Shown here piece after piece: positions 1 to 8,564 of a DNA stretch of 37,006 nucleotides; position 1 is the stretch's first letter; each line of letters starts with the position of its first letter. Location of the stretch: positions 1 through 37,006 of the forward strand of contig JAQTMV010000025.1 of assembly GCA_028714175.1 (NCBI GenBank), written 5' to 3'. This DNA comes from Methylococcales bacterium (lineage in GTDB: Bacteria > Pseudomonadota > Gammaproteobacteria > Methylococcales > Methylomonadaceae). Below the pieces are notes generated by a model that worked only from the letters and a program-made list of their open reading frames with translations, had not been told where the DNA came from and did no database searches. Both the position numbers and the translations under genes were made by a program.

Positions 1-105
1 CTTTTTAAGCGTAAATTCTGGCTCACCCGTTGGGTGAATAACTTTGGGAGGTAAAATCATGGCTCGACTCAAAAAATACAAGCCTTACAGATTTTATGCT
101 TTTGT

Positions 106-1095
106 TCAACTGCGGTTTTTAGGTTTAAGATTGAAGGAGTCAAGCGTCACCAAGATTCGGCTCTTGATTTGCGGGATCTGGTCGAGATCCGCGGGATTTA
201 GCGGCAACTCCGGTATCGCCTGCTGTCCCAAGGCAATCAAATAACTGTCGATCACCTCAAGCGCGTTTTGGTCTTCAGTGCCAATAGAAAAATACGCGGA
301 TAGATTTCGGTGCCCGACCTGCGTTTCATGCAGCTCTTGAAAACCTGAGTTGTGGCAGGCCACCGACGCGATGAAATCCGAAGCCTCGACACCCAGACGT
401 GCACACATTGCCCCGCCGCTCGAAAACCCTGCCACATGCACGCGCAAGGGGTCGGTCGAGAGCTGCTGGATCACGTCATCCCCGATTTGGCGAATAAACT
501 TCACATCATCGGCAGGCCAAGGCGATGTCGCAGGATAGCCCGCCGGCCGCTGATTGGGGTCTATCTGAACCGGAAGGCCGTAATTGTTCCAGTGTGTGGA
601 GAAACGCTGTTTATCCAGGACAAAATGTTCCACCGCCGTCGGGAAAATTGCGATAAAGCCTTCCTGGGTGGCCTTTTCTCGCCAACCGGATCGCTTCAGG
701 AACTCTTCGCCCGTGCCACTCGCCCCATGGAGCATGAACACCGCCGGGGCATTAGCGGGCACGCCAGCGAGCGGAACCCACACCACGTACCGGCGGGTAT
801 AACCGTCGACTACCATTAGCCGACAATTAACGCCTGGCATGTAGGCAATACCGTTTACTCCAACACTATCGCAGTGAATTCCAAACGGGGCAACGGAATG
901 ATTCGCATGCGCCGGCGACAGGTACCCCAACACGGCGGCACCCACCAGCATAAGGCCTGCGAGATACCTGATGAGCTTGTTACGGACTGGCAACGACGGT
1001 GGTTCCACAACCGCGGCTGGTCGAGTTTCGCTAGCACGAAACATCAAGCCATCGGAAGTAGGTTTTTGCATAAATGTTAATAATATCGTTTTCAT
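106..1095 (-). CDS. Exported alpha/beta-hydrolase, PHB depolymerase/LpqC-like esterase, probably C-terminally truncated
   Basis: 329 aa. The ATG at 1095 is preceded by AAGGAG with good spacing. A roughly 40-residue N-terminal extension precedes a hydrophobic segment (about 41-60) and a likely signal-peptidase site after the Ala of PAHA (about 65), so the product should be exported. The hydrolase core has an HG oxyanion motif (H123-G124), the nucleophile elbow G-F-S-S-G (Ser225) and a GTEDQN segment whose Asp275 could be the catalytic acid. These features fit the polyhydroxybutyrate depolymerase/feruloyl esterase-like family. No C-terminal catalytic His (usually in an H-x-[WY]-P-type motif) is visible before the stop, so the 3' end may have been lost by recombination. 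The gene is GC-rich like its neighbour and unlike the rest of the window, which suggests transfer. The substrate is unknown. Confidence 0.75.
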   Translation of the reverse strand: MKTILLTFMQKPTSDGLMFRASETRPAAVVEPPSLPVRNKLIRYLAGLMLVGAAVLGYLSPAHANHSVAPFGIHCDSVGVNGIAYMPGVNCRLMVVDGYTRRYVVWVPLAGVPANAPAVFMLHGASGTGEEFLKRSGWREKATQEGFIAIFPTAVEHFVLDKQRFSTHWNNYGLPVQIDPNQRPAGYPATSPWPADDVKFIRQIGDDVIQQLSTDPLRVHVAGFSSGGAMCARLGVEASDFIASVACHNSGFQELHETQVGHRNLSAYFSIGTEDQNALEVIDSYLIALGQQAIPELPLNPADLDQIPQIKSRILVTLDSFNLKPKNRS

Positions 1096-1223
1096 AACAT
1101 TCTCCTTTGATTACTGGAACATTGGTTGAAATGAGATGTTGAAATTCGGCGCAATACGCTAAGGCTATTGTGCCCTACGCGGGCTGACGAGCGCGACTGC
1201 GGCTGATCATGCACGTCGGTCGA

Positions 1224-2579
1224 CTACTCCGAGCGATCGCTCGTGGTGTCGGGTTGCGTAGTGGCCGGCGAGTCGATCGGCTGTGCCAACGGCGTTTCGG
1301 TCAGGTCCGGACCGAACGTGGTGTGGCGCCCGCTCGCCACCTGACTCTGCCAGCTCTGCGAGGCCGACAGCAACACCTGCGCGTCGACGGTCGGGAGAAT
1401 GCGCTGTTGCGGACGCGTCATGCGCAGATAATGGCCGCCGGCGCTGCCGGCATATTCCTCCCAGGCGTAGAAGGTGTTCTCTATCCACTGATACACGCGG
1501 CGCTTGGGCGTGCCGGTGACCGTCGCGGGCGGATCGTTGAGACGCAGGGTTTCGCGCGAGAGCAGCTCGCGCTGCCCGCCGAGATAGACATCACGCAGAT
1601 CGTTGAAAGTCCAGTCGCTTAGGATGGGGGAAGCGCAGGCCACGCTTTCGATCCAGCTCGGTCGCCACGCCATCCAGGTCGTGATCAGGTTTTCGTTGTT
1701 CCACACCAGGCGCGGACCGAGGCCGTTGCACTCCGTGGAATGCCCGCGATTGAGGGCGACCATGCGACGGCCGTCGGCCTGGTTGTACAGCCACACGGGC
1801 GCGCCGCTGGCGCCGCCGGTTGAGCGCACGTCGTAGGTCACGATGCGATCCTGCAGGTCGGTCACATCGCCGGCGCCGCGCCACTGATCAAGCGTATTGC
1901 TTGGATCGGGCAGGTCCTCGGTTGGATAGCCCGACATGTTGACGAAGCTCGGGTCGACATTGAACACTACCGGCATGTAGGTAGTGATGTCCTCGAACGG
2001 GCACACGATCTTAAGACCGCCATAGTCCACGCCGGCCTCGGGCGAGTAGGCCGGATCGACCCACTTGTTGTTGGTGACCTTGTACTTGTCATCGGTGACC
2101 ACGCGCGTGCCGTGTGGATAGACCACGGTGCCCGTGGTGTTGTCGCGATTCATCGCGGGCGCGATCGTGAAGGAGCCTAGCGCCTTGTGCCCGTCGCTGC
2201 GGTTATACGCACAATGTCCGCAGGTCAGCACCAGGTGCGGACCGACCAGGGTGCCACTGCTGATGAAATCGAAAATGCCGTCGAGATCGACATCCTGACG
2301 CTGACCGACGTTCCACTGGAACGGCACGCGATCGGGATTGCTGATGTTGATGCGGTCGTCGCAGGCCGGGGCCGCGTGCGCCAATGGCGCAATCAAGGAC
2401 GCTGCAATGGCAGCGCTCAGCACGTGTACTTGCGAAACTCTCATAGTTCTTCCGAAGTTGGGTCCACCCACTCGGTCTGGTGCCCGCACGACGCTTGTTT
2501 GAATGGCCGGATCCGGTTTCGCGGGAAGTGCGCCGGAGTGGTTGCGTACGTGATCGGACTCGCACATATTCGCTTTCAT
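1224..2579 (-). CDS. Exported trypsin/V8-like serine protease
   Basis: About 451 aa. I chose the ATG at 2579 because AAGGAG lies 7 bases upstream; an in-frame upstream start at 2612 has no such site. As in the neighbouring esterase, an N-terminal extension of about 45 residues precedes a classic signal peptide (about 46-70, ending AHA). A second possible start, the Met right before that signal peptide at 2444, has only a weak ribosome site. The chymotrypsin-fold triad can be read: His122 in T-C-G-H-C (the usual form is TAAHC), Asp185 in GVDYGG, and Ser258 in GGASGAP. The region after about residue 320 has no domain I recognise. The gene is strongly GC-rich and is probably acquired. Likely role: secreted endopeptidase; substrate unknown. 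Confidence 0.78.
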   Translation of the reverse strand: MKANMCESDHVRNHSGALPAKPDPAIQTSVVRAPDRVGGPNFGRTMRVSQVHVLSAAIAASLIAPLAHAAPACDDRINISNPDRVPFQWNVGQRQDVDLDGIFDFISSGTLVGPHLVLTCGHCAYNRSDGHKALGSFTIAPAMNRDNTTGTVVYPHGTRVVTDDKYKVTNNKWVDPAYSPEAGVDYGGLKIVCPFEDITTYMPVVFNVDPSFVNMSGYPTEDLPDPSNTLDQWRGAGDVTDLQDRIVTYDVRSTGGASGAPVWLYNQADGRRMVALNRGHSTECNGLGPRLVWNNENLITTWMAWRPSWIESVACASPILSDWTFNDLRDVYLGGQRELLSRETLRLNDPPATVTGTPKRRVYQWIENTFYAWEEYAGSAGGHYLRMTRPQQRILPTVDAQVLLSASQSWQSQVASGRHTTFGPDLTETPLAQPIDSPATTQPDTTSDRSE

Positions 2580-3323
2580 GATAGACTCCTTAACGTTAGC
2601 AATTGCTAACAATTAACTTCATAGCAAGAATGCTGAAGTAATCCTTCGATGGACTGTTCAGCGTGGAAAGCAAGAGTAGGTCTTTTGCGTCCCCTTTTTG
2701 TTTTTCAATCGTTGCCGGATTGAAAAAATACCGTACCTCCCTGTGCCGCTTGCACGTGCGCCTGGTTGCCAACAACGCCGGCGTTGTTCGCGGGCGCGCT
2801 CTGTTGTCCCCCGGCACCTCGACCTTGCATCTTTCCAAGTACCCATACCTCCTTCGGGAGGGAGGAAGGGGAATATGCCGTGCCGTCGTAACGAAATATG
2901 AAATCGACCTCGGGACCTGAGTGTCGCGGAAAGGTTGTCGCGAGAACACTCCGTCGCTGCTTCTACCGCCAGCCAGATGGCGAGGATCGCCGGGGCACCA
3001 GGGTTTAGCGTTTGCTTGTCATTACCACCCAGTCCGTAGCTGTATAGTTGTCATCAATGATTTTCTACATCAGCATTTTTTACAAAAAAAAAGATGCGTC
3101 CTTGCACAAAATCAACAATCATTGTTTTAGGGAGGTAGGCACAATGTAGAAGAAATTGGCTACTTTATACCTCGCGTTTAACGATAATTCTATGAAATAT
3201 TACCACTGCATTAGATAGACAAATCCCAACAGTGCAGCAAAGCTGTCAATAATATTGGCGCTATAACATCACTAAGTGATAATAAAATAGTGACATATCA
3301 ATGGGTAGAATAGGGCAGTAGGT
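2580..3323. other. Gene-free stretch
   Basis: I see no supportable gene here on either strand; the open frames lack ribosome sites and recognisable protein. The first 350 bases are GC-rich like the two genes before them, and the sequence becomes AT-rich after about 3040, which looks like a junction. A short hairpin with a TTCG loop (CCTCC-TTCG-GGAGG) lies at 2848-2861. Confidence 0.6.
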
Positions 3324-3441
3324 TGTGGTCGGCAATAAGAACGACATTAACGATGCCGCAGCAACCGATGACGCGGTCACTCGCCCGAACAAACGGGTGG
3401 CGATAAAAACCGATGTGCAACAAGATATCCAACGGGTTTAA
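3324..3441 (+). pseudogene. IS110-family transposase fragment
   Basis: The frame starting GTG at 3324 reads VVGNKNDINDAAATDDAV, then TRPNKRVAIKTDVQQDIQ, then a stop. This matches the conserved block of IS110-family (DEDD) transposases, typically KNDxxDAxAIxEAxxRPxMRFVxIK..EQQ. Only about 38 codons remain, with no start and no downstream domain, so it is a relic. Confidence 0.7.
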
Positions 3442-3467
3442 AATCAATGGTCTTTACTTAGCTTAAT

Positions 3468-3734
3468 CTGCTGCATACCCTGCGCTATCAACTCAAGCAG
3501 CAGGGCATCCGGTTAAGTCGGGACAGCATTCGCAATATCATGTCGACCCGGCAACGCCTCACGATTACCTTGCCGACTGATGATAATAAAACGATTCACC
3601 TGCTGACCACGACCCAAGCCGAAGTGCGGCAGAAACAACTATATATTGCCTTGAGTATCAAATCTGACCCAATAAGAAAATGCAAGACAACTATTGATAA
3701 GAAAAAATCTGTAGTGCCAACCGAGACAATATAA
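3468..3734 (+). pseudogene. C-terminal remnant of an IS1634-type transposase
   Basis: The frame from 3468 reads LHTLRYQLKQQGIRLSRDSI and continues through MSTRQRLTITLP to the stop at 3732. It resembles the C-terminus of IS1634-family DDE transposases: a tail with L-R-x-x-L-K, then a T/H-rich strand, then QAE...IYxALxI. A second relic of the same family, with clearer motifs, is at 26691-27157. The N-terminal and catalytic parts are absent. Confidence 0.5.
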
Positions 3735-3791
3735 AATTACAGCTTGTTGAAATAATTGGTAATTGTTATCAGAAGCGACGAAGATGGGTTA

Positions 3792-3814
3792 GGCCGGGGT
3801 TGCAAACCCCGGCC
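3792..3814. repeat. Perfect 10-bp inverted repeat (hairpin)
   Basis: GGCCGGGGTT and AACCCCGGCC are perfect inverted copies separated by GCA. There is no T-run after it, so it is not a standard terminator. It may be a REP-like element left with the adjacent IS debris. Confidence 0.6.
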
Positions 3815-3967
3815 CGCTTCGGTAAAATTTTCAGACAGTTTTGGAAGTCAAGACCTTTTTGTCAGACAAGGAATCAGTATTTAATTTTCCTGGGGATACC
3901 CCAGGATTCATCCCTTATTTTACGAAACCACGCTCAGTTAAAAGACAGGATTAATAATGTTTGCCAG

Positions 3968-5071
3968 ATGAATAAGCCTGTAACACAGCGTAACCCGACA
4001 AAAATCAAGCCTGAGCCTGGCACTAAAGGCAAACCCAGGACTACACGCGCGCAGCGGCAAGGATCAAAAAAAGCGATAACCAGTCCGCCGGAAAAAAATT
4101 TCAGACGTCGTCTGCTTTTGATCTGTCTTGAAGTGTCAGGCCTAGTAATTACTGCGGTGTCGGCAATCATCGTTCTTTTAGGGTATTCTGCTAACCGGTT
4201 TTCCGGCACCCGTTTTTTTACCAGTTTGTTGCCTTTTGCAATCGGTGTGTTGGGATTGATTCTGGTGGCTGCCGTGTTGCTGATAGGCTGGTGGAAACTT
4301 CGAAAATGGTCGCAGGGCAGGGCATCGCTATTGTCTCCAATTCTGTCTATTAGCCTTGCGCTGGTGATTGGCTGGTTCGTTATGCAGGATCAATTCGCCC
4401 AGGCGTTCGGACACTTTCGCACACTGGTCGGAGGCAAGCAGGAAGCCGGCCGGGTTACGATTGCCCATCAGGTCTATGCAGCATATCGTCGTCATGATTC
4501 GGCACAACTGCAAAAGCTGGTTAATCGCGCAGAGGAATATAATAAAGTTATTGAAGAGGCGGCTGCAATATTTGATATTGATCCGAACCTTTTGCAGGGC
4601 GTTGCCGCGACAGAATCTTCCTTTTTGCCGCGCGATAGCAAGGATGGTGGGCACGGCTTGTTTCAAATCACCCTCGTGCCAAAAGTCGTAATGGAGCGGG
4701 CCGCTACGCATCTAGAGGTAGCGAAGCCTTCATTACTCAACCCGCGACACAATGCGTTCATAGCCGCCGCCACATTAAAATATTATCTGGAGGAGATGAA
4801 TAATGATTTGTTTCTGGGCTTGCTAGCCTATAACATCGGGCCTGCTAACGGTGGCCTTCGATTTATCATGCAACAATATGGAGTGACAGATTTTGTCACG
4901 ATACAACCTTACTTGCAGCTACTGCCGCGTGATTATCCAATCCGTGTTTTATCCTACTCACTGGCTTTTAGACTCTGGCATAAAGAAGGAAAACTGCTTG
5001 CTTACGAAGAAGGAAAAAATGCCATCCATATACAGCGCATCGGGATACCTGGCTTGCAAACGGACTTTTAA
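3968..5071 (+). CDS. Membrane-anchored lytic-transglycosylase-like protein (SLT domain)
   Basis: About 367 aa from the ATG at 3968. The frame is open from 3800, but its first 56 codons look non-coding; neither start has a strong ribosome site. A basic N-terminus of about 45 residues is followed by three hydrophobic segments (about 50-75, 82-110, 120-140). The rest is an SLT-type lysozyme fold: Glu216 in ATESSFLP fits the catalytic acid, followed by DGGHGLFQI and LLAYNIGP, the usual GLMQI-like and AYNAGP-like blocks. Lytic transglycosylases cleave the MurNAc-GlcNAc bond of peptidoglycan to give 1,6-anhydro products. The multi-pass anchor is unusual for the family, in which most members are lipoproteins or soluble. 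It stands alone, with relics upstream and a convergent regulator downstream. Confidence 0.75.
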   Translation: MNKPVTQRNPTKIKPEPGTKGKPRTTRAQRQGSKKAITSPPEKNFRRRLLLICLEVSGLVITAVSAIIVLLGYSANRFSGTRFFTSLLPFAIGVLGLILVAAVLLIGWWKLRKWSQGRASLLSPILSISLALVIGWFVMQDQFAQAFGHFRTLVGGKQEAGRVTIAHQVYAAYRRHDSAQLQKLVNRAEEYNKVIEEAAAIFDIDPNLLQGVAATESSFLPRDSKDGGHGLFQITLVPKVVMERAATHLEVAKPSLLNPRHNAFIAAATLKYYLEEMNNDLFLGLLAYNIGPANGGLRFIMQQYGVTDFVTIQPYLQLLPRDYPIRVLSYSLAFRLWHKEGKLLAYEEGKNAIHIQRIGIPGLQTDF

Positions 5072-5216
5072 GTTGCGGTGGAAGGATAGGTTTTTTGCAT
5101 GCCATATAATCAGATTTATGTTTTCAAAGATGAGTTTTCTGGAACTGGTCAGAGTATCGATGGCTTCTCGCATACTTCAGGCCAATGTCTTTGGGTTCCA
5201 ATAATATTGGCGTCTT

Positions 5217-6668
5217 TCATGCGTGGCGCATCAGCCCGGCAAGACTATTGATGGCCCCGTCTACCTGTTCAGCCCTGATCATACCCAAGCCAAAGGCAAA
5301 GCCGTTCTGCACGTTTCCGGCAATCGGATACCGATCCAGGGAATAAAGCCCGATGCCAATTTCTTCTGCTTGAGCAGCAATTGTTGCCGCCATTAAATTA
5401 CCTTTAACCAATGCGGTCAGGTGCAAGCCGCAGTCGACTGAGATAGGCTCCAAAATATCACCGCAATGGCTCGCGATGGCTTTTGTCAGGACAGTACGCC
5501 GCTCGCCATAGATTTTGCGCATTTTGTGGATATGGCGGGCTAAATGACCTTCAGCAATAAAAGCGGCTAACGTTTCCTGTTCGAGAATGGGGCTATGCCA
5601 ATCGCTGAACCTCTTGGCCGCGACGAGGGCGTGCCGCGCCCAGGATGGGATCAACATGAATCCGAGCCGAAGCGAGGGAAACAGGCTTTTTGAAAAAGTG
5701 CCAATGTAGAAAACTGACCCGTTATCGTCGATGCTTTGCAGTGCGTCGTGAGGGCTGCTTTTATAGCGGAATTCACTGTCGTAGTCATCTTCTATGATGA
5801 CGGCGCCGTGTGAATGTGCGAAGTTGAGAAGGGCTATGCGCCGCGCTATGGACATCGTATAACCCAGTGGAAATTGATGCGTTGGCGTTACGTAAATGAT
5901 GTGTGTGCCTGGTGGAATTTTCTCAACGATGATGCCGTTTTCATCAATCGGAACGGTAACGACATTAGCCCCTGCGGCAGCAAAAGCAATGCGTGCGGGT
6001 CTATACCCGGGGTCTTCGAAAGCAACAGTGGTTTGTCCCGCCGTCACTAAAATGCGGGCCAGAAGATCCAGCGCCTGCTGGGCTCCTGCCGTGACTACGA
6101 TGTCATCCGCCAGCACAGTAACAGCGCGTATAATCGAGACATGCGTGGCGATCATTTCCCGTAAAGTGGATTGGCCTTGCGGGTCGGAATAAAAAGTGGG
6201 GGTTTTAGATAGTGTACGTTGCGAACGCAATAATAAGCGTTGCCAAACTTGAAAGGGAAAGAAAGACTGATCGGAAAGGCCAATTCTGAAATCAAAACGA
6301 TAGGGAGGCTGAAAGGGTGCTGATAGTGACGGAGGATTACGCCAAAAAGAAACAATACGGGAATCATTTTTTGAATCGCTTATTGTGGGACTGCGGCGCA
6401 TCGGCTGGGAATCCTGATCGGTTACGAATGCGCCTGCACCAGGCCGAATAGTGATATAGCCCTGGCTTTGCAGCAACTCATAGGCGGTCACGGCAGTGTT
6501 GCGTGACACGCCAGCCAAGGCGGCGAGCTTGCGTGTTGCCGGTAATCGTAAGCCGGGCTGCAGTCTGCCATTCACAATCGCCGCACGTAACTGATAGTGC
6601 AGCGCACGGAGCAGCTTGCCCGAATCTCGCGTCGGCATGACCAGGGCCAACTCAAAAATTGGATCCAT
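5217..6668 (-). CDS. MocR/PdxR-family transcriptional regulator (GntR HTH fused to aminotransferase-like domain)
   Basis: 483 aa, full length for the family. Residues 15-80 form a GntR winged helix (LRAAIVNGRLQPGLRLPATR, then GVSRNTAVTAYELLQSQGY). Residues from about 110 to the end resemble fold-type I PLP aminotransferases; the PLP-binding lysine is Lys327 in TFSKSLFP, and EDDYDSEFRY is the usual preceding block. Members use PLP or an aldimine as effector and control vitamin B6, GABA, taurine or related genes. No pdx, gab or tau gene is adjacent, so the target cannot be named. Two direct repeats just upstream (6681-6711) could be its operator. The ATG at 6668 has only a weak ribosome site. 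Confidence 0.9.
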   Translation of the reverse strand: MDPIFELALVMPTRDSGKLLRALHYQLRAAIVNGRLQPGLRLPATRKLAALAGVSRNTAVTAYELLQSQGYITIRPGAGAFVTDQDSQPMRRSPTISDSKNDSRIVSFWRNPPSLSAPFQPPYRFDFRIGLSDQSFFPFQVWQRLLLRSQRTLSKTPTFYSDPQGQSTLREMIATHVSIIRAVTVLADDIVVTAGAQQALDLLARILVTAGQTTVAFEDPGYRPARIAFAAAGANVVTVPIDENGIIVEKIPPGTHIIYVTPTHQFPLGYTMSIARRIALLNFAHSHGAVIIEDDYDSEFRYKSSPHDALQSIDDNGSVFYIGTFSKSLFPSLRLGFMLIPSWARHALVAAKRFSDWHSPILEQETLAAFIAEGHLARHIHKMRKIYGERRTVLTKAIASHCGDILEPISVDCGLHLTALVKGNLMAATIAAQAEEIGIGLYSLDRYPIAGNVQNGFAFGLGMIRAEQVDGAINSLAGLMRHA

Positions 6669-6680
6669 AATATCTCTACA

Positions 6681-6711
6681 ATGTGGTTCTTTTCAAAAGC
6701 CGGATGTGGTT
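6681..6711. promoter_or_regulatory. Possible MocR-family operator: direct repeat ATGTGGTT
   Basis: ATGTGGTT occurs at 6681-6688 and again at 6704-6711 in the same orientation, with centres 23 bp apart, 13 to 43 bp upstream of the regulator start. MocR-family proteins are known to bind direct repeats near their own or neighbouring genes. The assignment is inference from position and arrangement. Confidence 0.4.
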
Positions 6712-6800
6712 TTATTATCACACACAATTGCTTGGCAATGAAAATGAGTGTGAAGACATTTACCAAGTGAATTCAATCAAATATGAAAAGGGGCGCCATC

Positions 6801-6875
6801 ATGGCTACTAAAATTTTCGTCAAGATGCAGCGTAGCGCCATCGAAAATTTTCAACAGAGACGTCGATTCGGATAA
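6801..6875 (+). pseudogene. 5' stub of a VOC (glyoxalase-like) gene
   Basis: An ATG at 6801 starts MATKIFVKMQ and runs only 24 codons to a TAA. The first seven residues match the usual beginning of VOC proteins such as the intact neighbour at 8092 (MSRKIFVNLPVKDL). The rest of the gene is gone. It marks the left edge of the island of small enzymes. Confidence 0.45.
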
Positions 6876-7019
6876 CCGCCATTCGACTAACAGCGTAGGC
6901 AAAATAAATTCAATTGCTAAATCTTTAACAGGAGAACAATCATGACCACGAACATTAAAGCCATACCCTTCAATAATGGCACAAGAACAGTTACACACTA
7001 CACACTAAAGGAGAAAACT

Positions 7020-7619
7020 ATGCGTTTCATCCAACACACACTTACCGGTTTCTTTATCCTAATAGTGGCTTCCACCGCCATCGCAAAAGAAAAAAAAGTA
7101 GAGCAACATAGGGATCCGCAGGCGATGATGGAAGTTTATAAGAAGCTGGCCACGCCCGGCGAGCCTCATAAGCTATTCGCCAGCCTCGCAGGAAGCTGGA
7201 CAACCAAAACCAAGGAATGGATGGAACCCAACAAGCCGCCCGTGGAGTCGGCCGGTTCCGCAGAAATGAAGGTATTGCTGGACGGGCGCTTTCTCCAGCA
7301 GGACGTCACCGGCCAAATGATGGGACAACCCTTCTCCGGACTTGAGATAATCGGCTATGACAACCTTCTCAAGCGCTATGTAACGACCTGGATGAGTACC
7401 ATGGGCACCGGGATCTTTATGATGGAAGGTACGGCGAGCGCGGACGGCAAGACCATCACACTGAAGGGGCAACACCCTGAACCGGGCGGCGGACACATGA
7501 CCCATAGAGCCATCTGGAAGATAGTCGATAGCAATACCCAGACGTTTGATATGTATGGGGCTCACCACGGCGGCAAGGAAATGAAGATGATGGAAATCAC
7601 CTACACTAGAATGCCGTAG
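7020..7619 (+). CDS. Exported DUF1579 family protein
   Basis: About 199 aa from the ATG at 7020, which has AAAGGAG 8 bases upstream and begins a signal peptide (residues 1-22, ending AIA). An in-frame ATG at 6942 also has AGGAG, but it adds 26 residues that do not look like part of this protein; they may be a remnant of another gene start. The mature part contains HKLFASLAGSWTTKTKEW, LLDGRFLQQDVTG, GLEIIGYDNLLKRYVTTW and a Met/His-rich C-terminus. This matches DUF1579, a lipocalin-like barrel family of unknown function. It is first in a row of same-strand small genes. Confidence 0.75.
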   Translation: MRFIQHTLTGFFILIVASTAIAKEKKVEQHRDPQAMMEVYKKLATPGEPHKLFASLAGSWTTKTKEWMEPNKPPVESAGSAEMKVLLDGRFLQQDVTGQMMGQPFSGLEIIGYDNLLKRYVTTWMSTMGTGIFMMEGTASADGKTITLKGQHPEPGGGHMTHRAIWKIVDSNTQTFDMYGAHHGGKEMKMMEITYTRMP

Positions 7620-7725
7620 ATACGTAGGGGCTAAACAATTTGCAGCCCACTTGTGCCCCTGTATTCTACGGAACGATTTAAATAATTACATAGGGCTTAA
7701 CTTGTAATTTATTAAGGAGATGATG

Positions 7726-8031
7726 ATGAGTAACTTAAACAAATTTAAACCAAACCCTGAACTAGACCTTATGTTTGAGCGTGTTGTTGATGTGCCACCA
7801 GAGCTGATTTGGGCAGCGTGGACGACCCCGGAAAAGCTTAAGCCATGGTTTTGTCCGTTGCCGTGGAAAACCATTGATTGTGAAATTGACCTGCGCCCCG
7901 GTGGAATATTTCATACCGTGATGCAGTCACCCGAAGGGCAAACGTTTCCAATTAAACATGAAAAAATGGGCTTCCATGAAGGCTGGGGAACGGCACTCGA
8001 TCAACTCGTGGCGATGATTAAAAAGATGTAA
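7726..8031 (+). CDS. SRPBCC/AHSA1-domain protein with an internal deletion
   Basis: Three ATGs in a row (7720, 7723, 7726) follow AAGGAG; 7726 has the best spacing and gives 101 aa. The N-terminal half is typical of the Aha1-like START/SRPBCC fold ([20 protein letters not shown], then LRPGGIF and [10 protein letters not shown]). The C-terminal helix is also typical ([17 protein letters not shown]). Family members are usually about 150-160 aa, and the central strands between EGQTFP and HEKMGF are missing, about 50 residues. The frame stays open across the join. The product probably cannot form the ligand cavity. Confidence 0.7.
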   Translation: MSNLNKFKPNPELDLMFERVVDVPPELIWAAWTTPEKLKPWFCPLPWKTIDCEIDLRPGGIFHTVMQSPEGQTFPIKHEKMGFHEGWGTALDQLVAMIKKM

Positions 8032-8091
8032 ACAATGCTCTGCGAGATACAAGGGATGCGGCTTGCAGCTTACTGATAAAAGGAGAACCTG

Positions 8092-8499
8092 ATGTCCAGA
8101 AAAATATTTGTAAACTTACCTGTCAAAGACTTGAACAAAGCCATCGCATTCTTTACGCAACTGAGGTTTACCTTCAATGCCCAATTTACCGACGAAACCG
8201 CCACTTGCATGATCGTCAGCGAAGACATAAGCGTCATGTTGTTGACCGAGGCCAAATTCCAAACTTTTACGCCGAAAACCATTTGCGATGCCACCAAAAA
8301 CACCGAAGTGTTGGTTTGCTTATCTTGCGAAAGCCGGGCAGATGTTGATGAGATGGTGCGTTTAGCCGTTTCTGCCGGCGGCACAACCTACAATGAACCG
8401 CAAGACCACGGCTTCATGTACGCACATGGCTTTCAGGACCTGGATGGGCATATTTGGGAGCTGATTTATATGGAGCCTGACGCAGTAAACCAAGGTTAG
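8092..8499 (+). CDS. VOC family protein (glyoxalase/bleomycin-resistance fold)
   Basis: 135 aa; AAAGGAG precedes the ATG. The start MSRKIFVNLPVKDLNKAIAF and the C-terminal QDLDGHIWELIYMEP are characteristic of the vicinal-oxygen-chelate superfamily. The His and Glu in the HIWELIY strand fit metal-ligand positions. Length is normal for a single-chain paired beta-alpha-beta-beta-beta protein. The reaction cannot be told from sequence; VOC proteins include lyases, dioxygenases and drug-binding proteins. It is one of three intact VOC genes in this island. Confidence 0.85.
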   Translation: MSRKIFVNLPVKDLNKAIAFFTQLRFTFNAQFTDETATCMIVSEDISVMLLTEAKFQTFTPKTICDATKNTEVLVCLSCESRADVDEMVRLAVSAGGTTYNEPQDHGFMYAHGFQDLDGHIWELIYMEPDAVNQG

Positions 8500-8564
8500 C
8501 AGTGCAACGACAGACTAAAAATGAAGTCGGCTCACTGAAAACCAATTGATAAGGAGACACTATC

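Noticed and set aside
44..244. Plus-strand frame MGGKIMARLKKYKPYRFYAF with GGGAGG before ATG 59
   Set aside because: The ribosome site is good, but the product is unrecognised and most of it lies antisense to the esterase gene. It may be a remnant of a gene disrupted at about position 106; not supportable as a gene.
2596..3130. Open frames on both strands after the protease gene
   Set aside because: No recognisable protein, no ribosome site, and high-GC sequence gives long open frames by chance.
6777..6998. Minus-strand 73-codon frame
   Set aside because: It is antisense to the VOC stub and the ribosome site region of DUF1579; no family resemblance.
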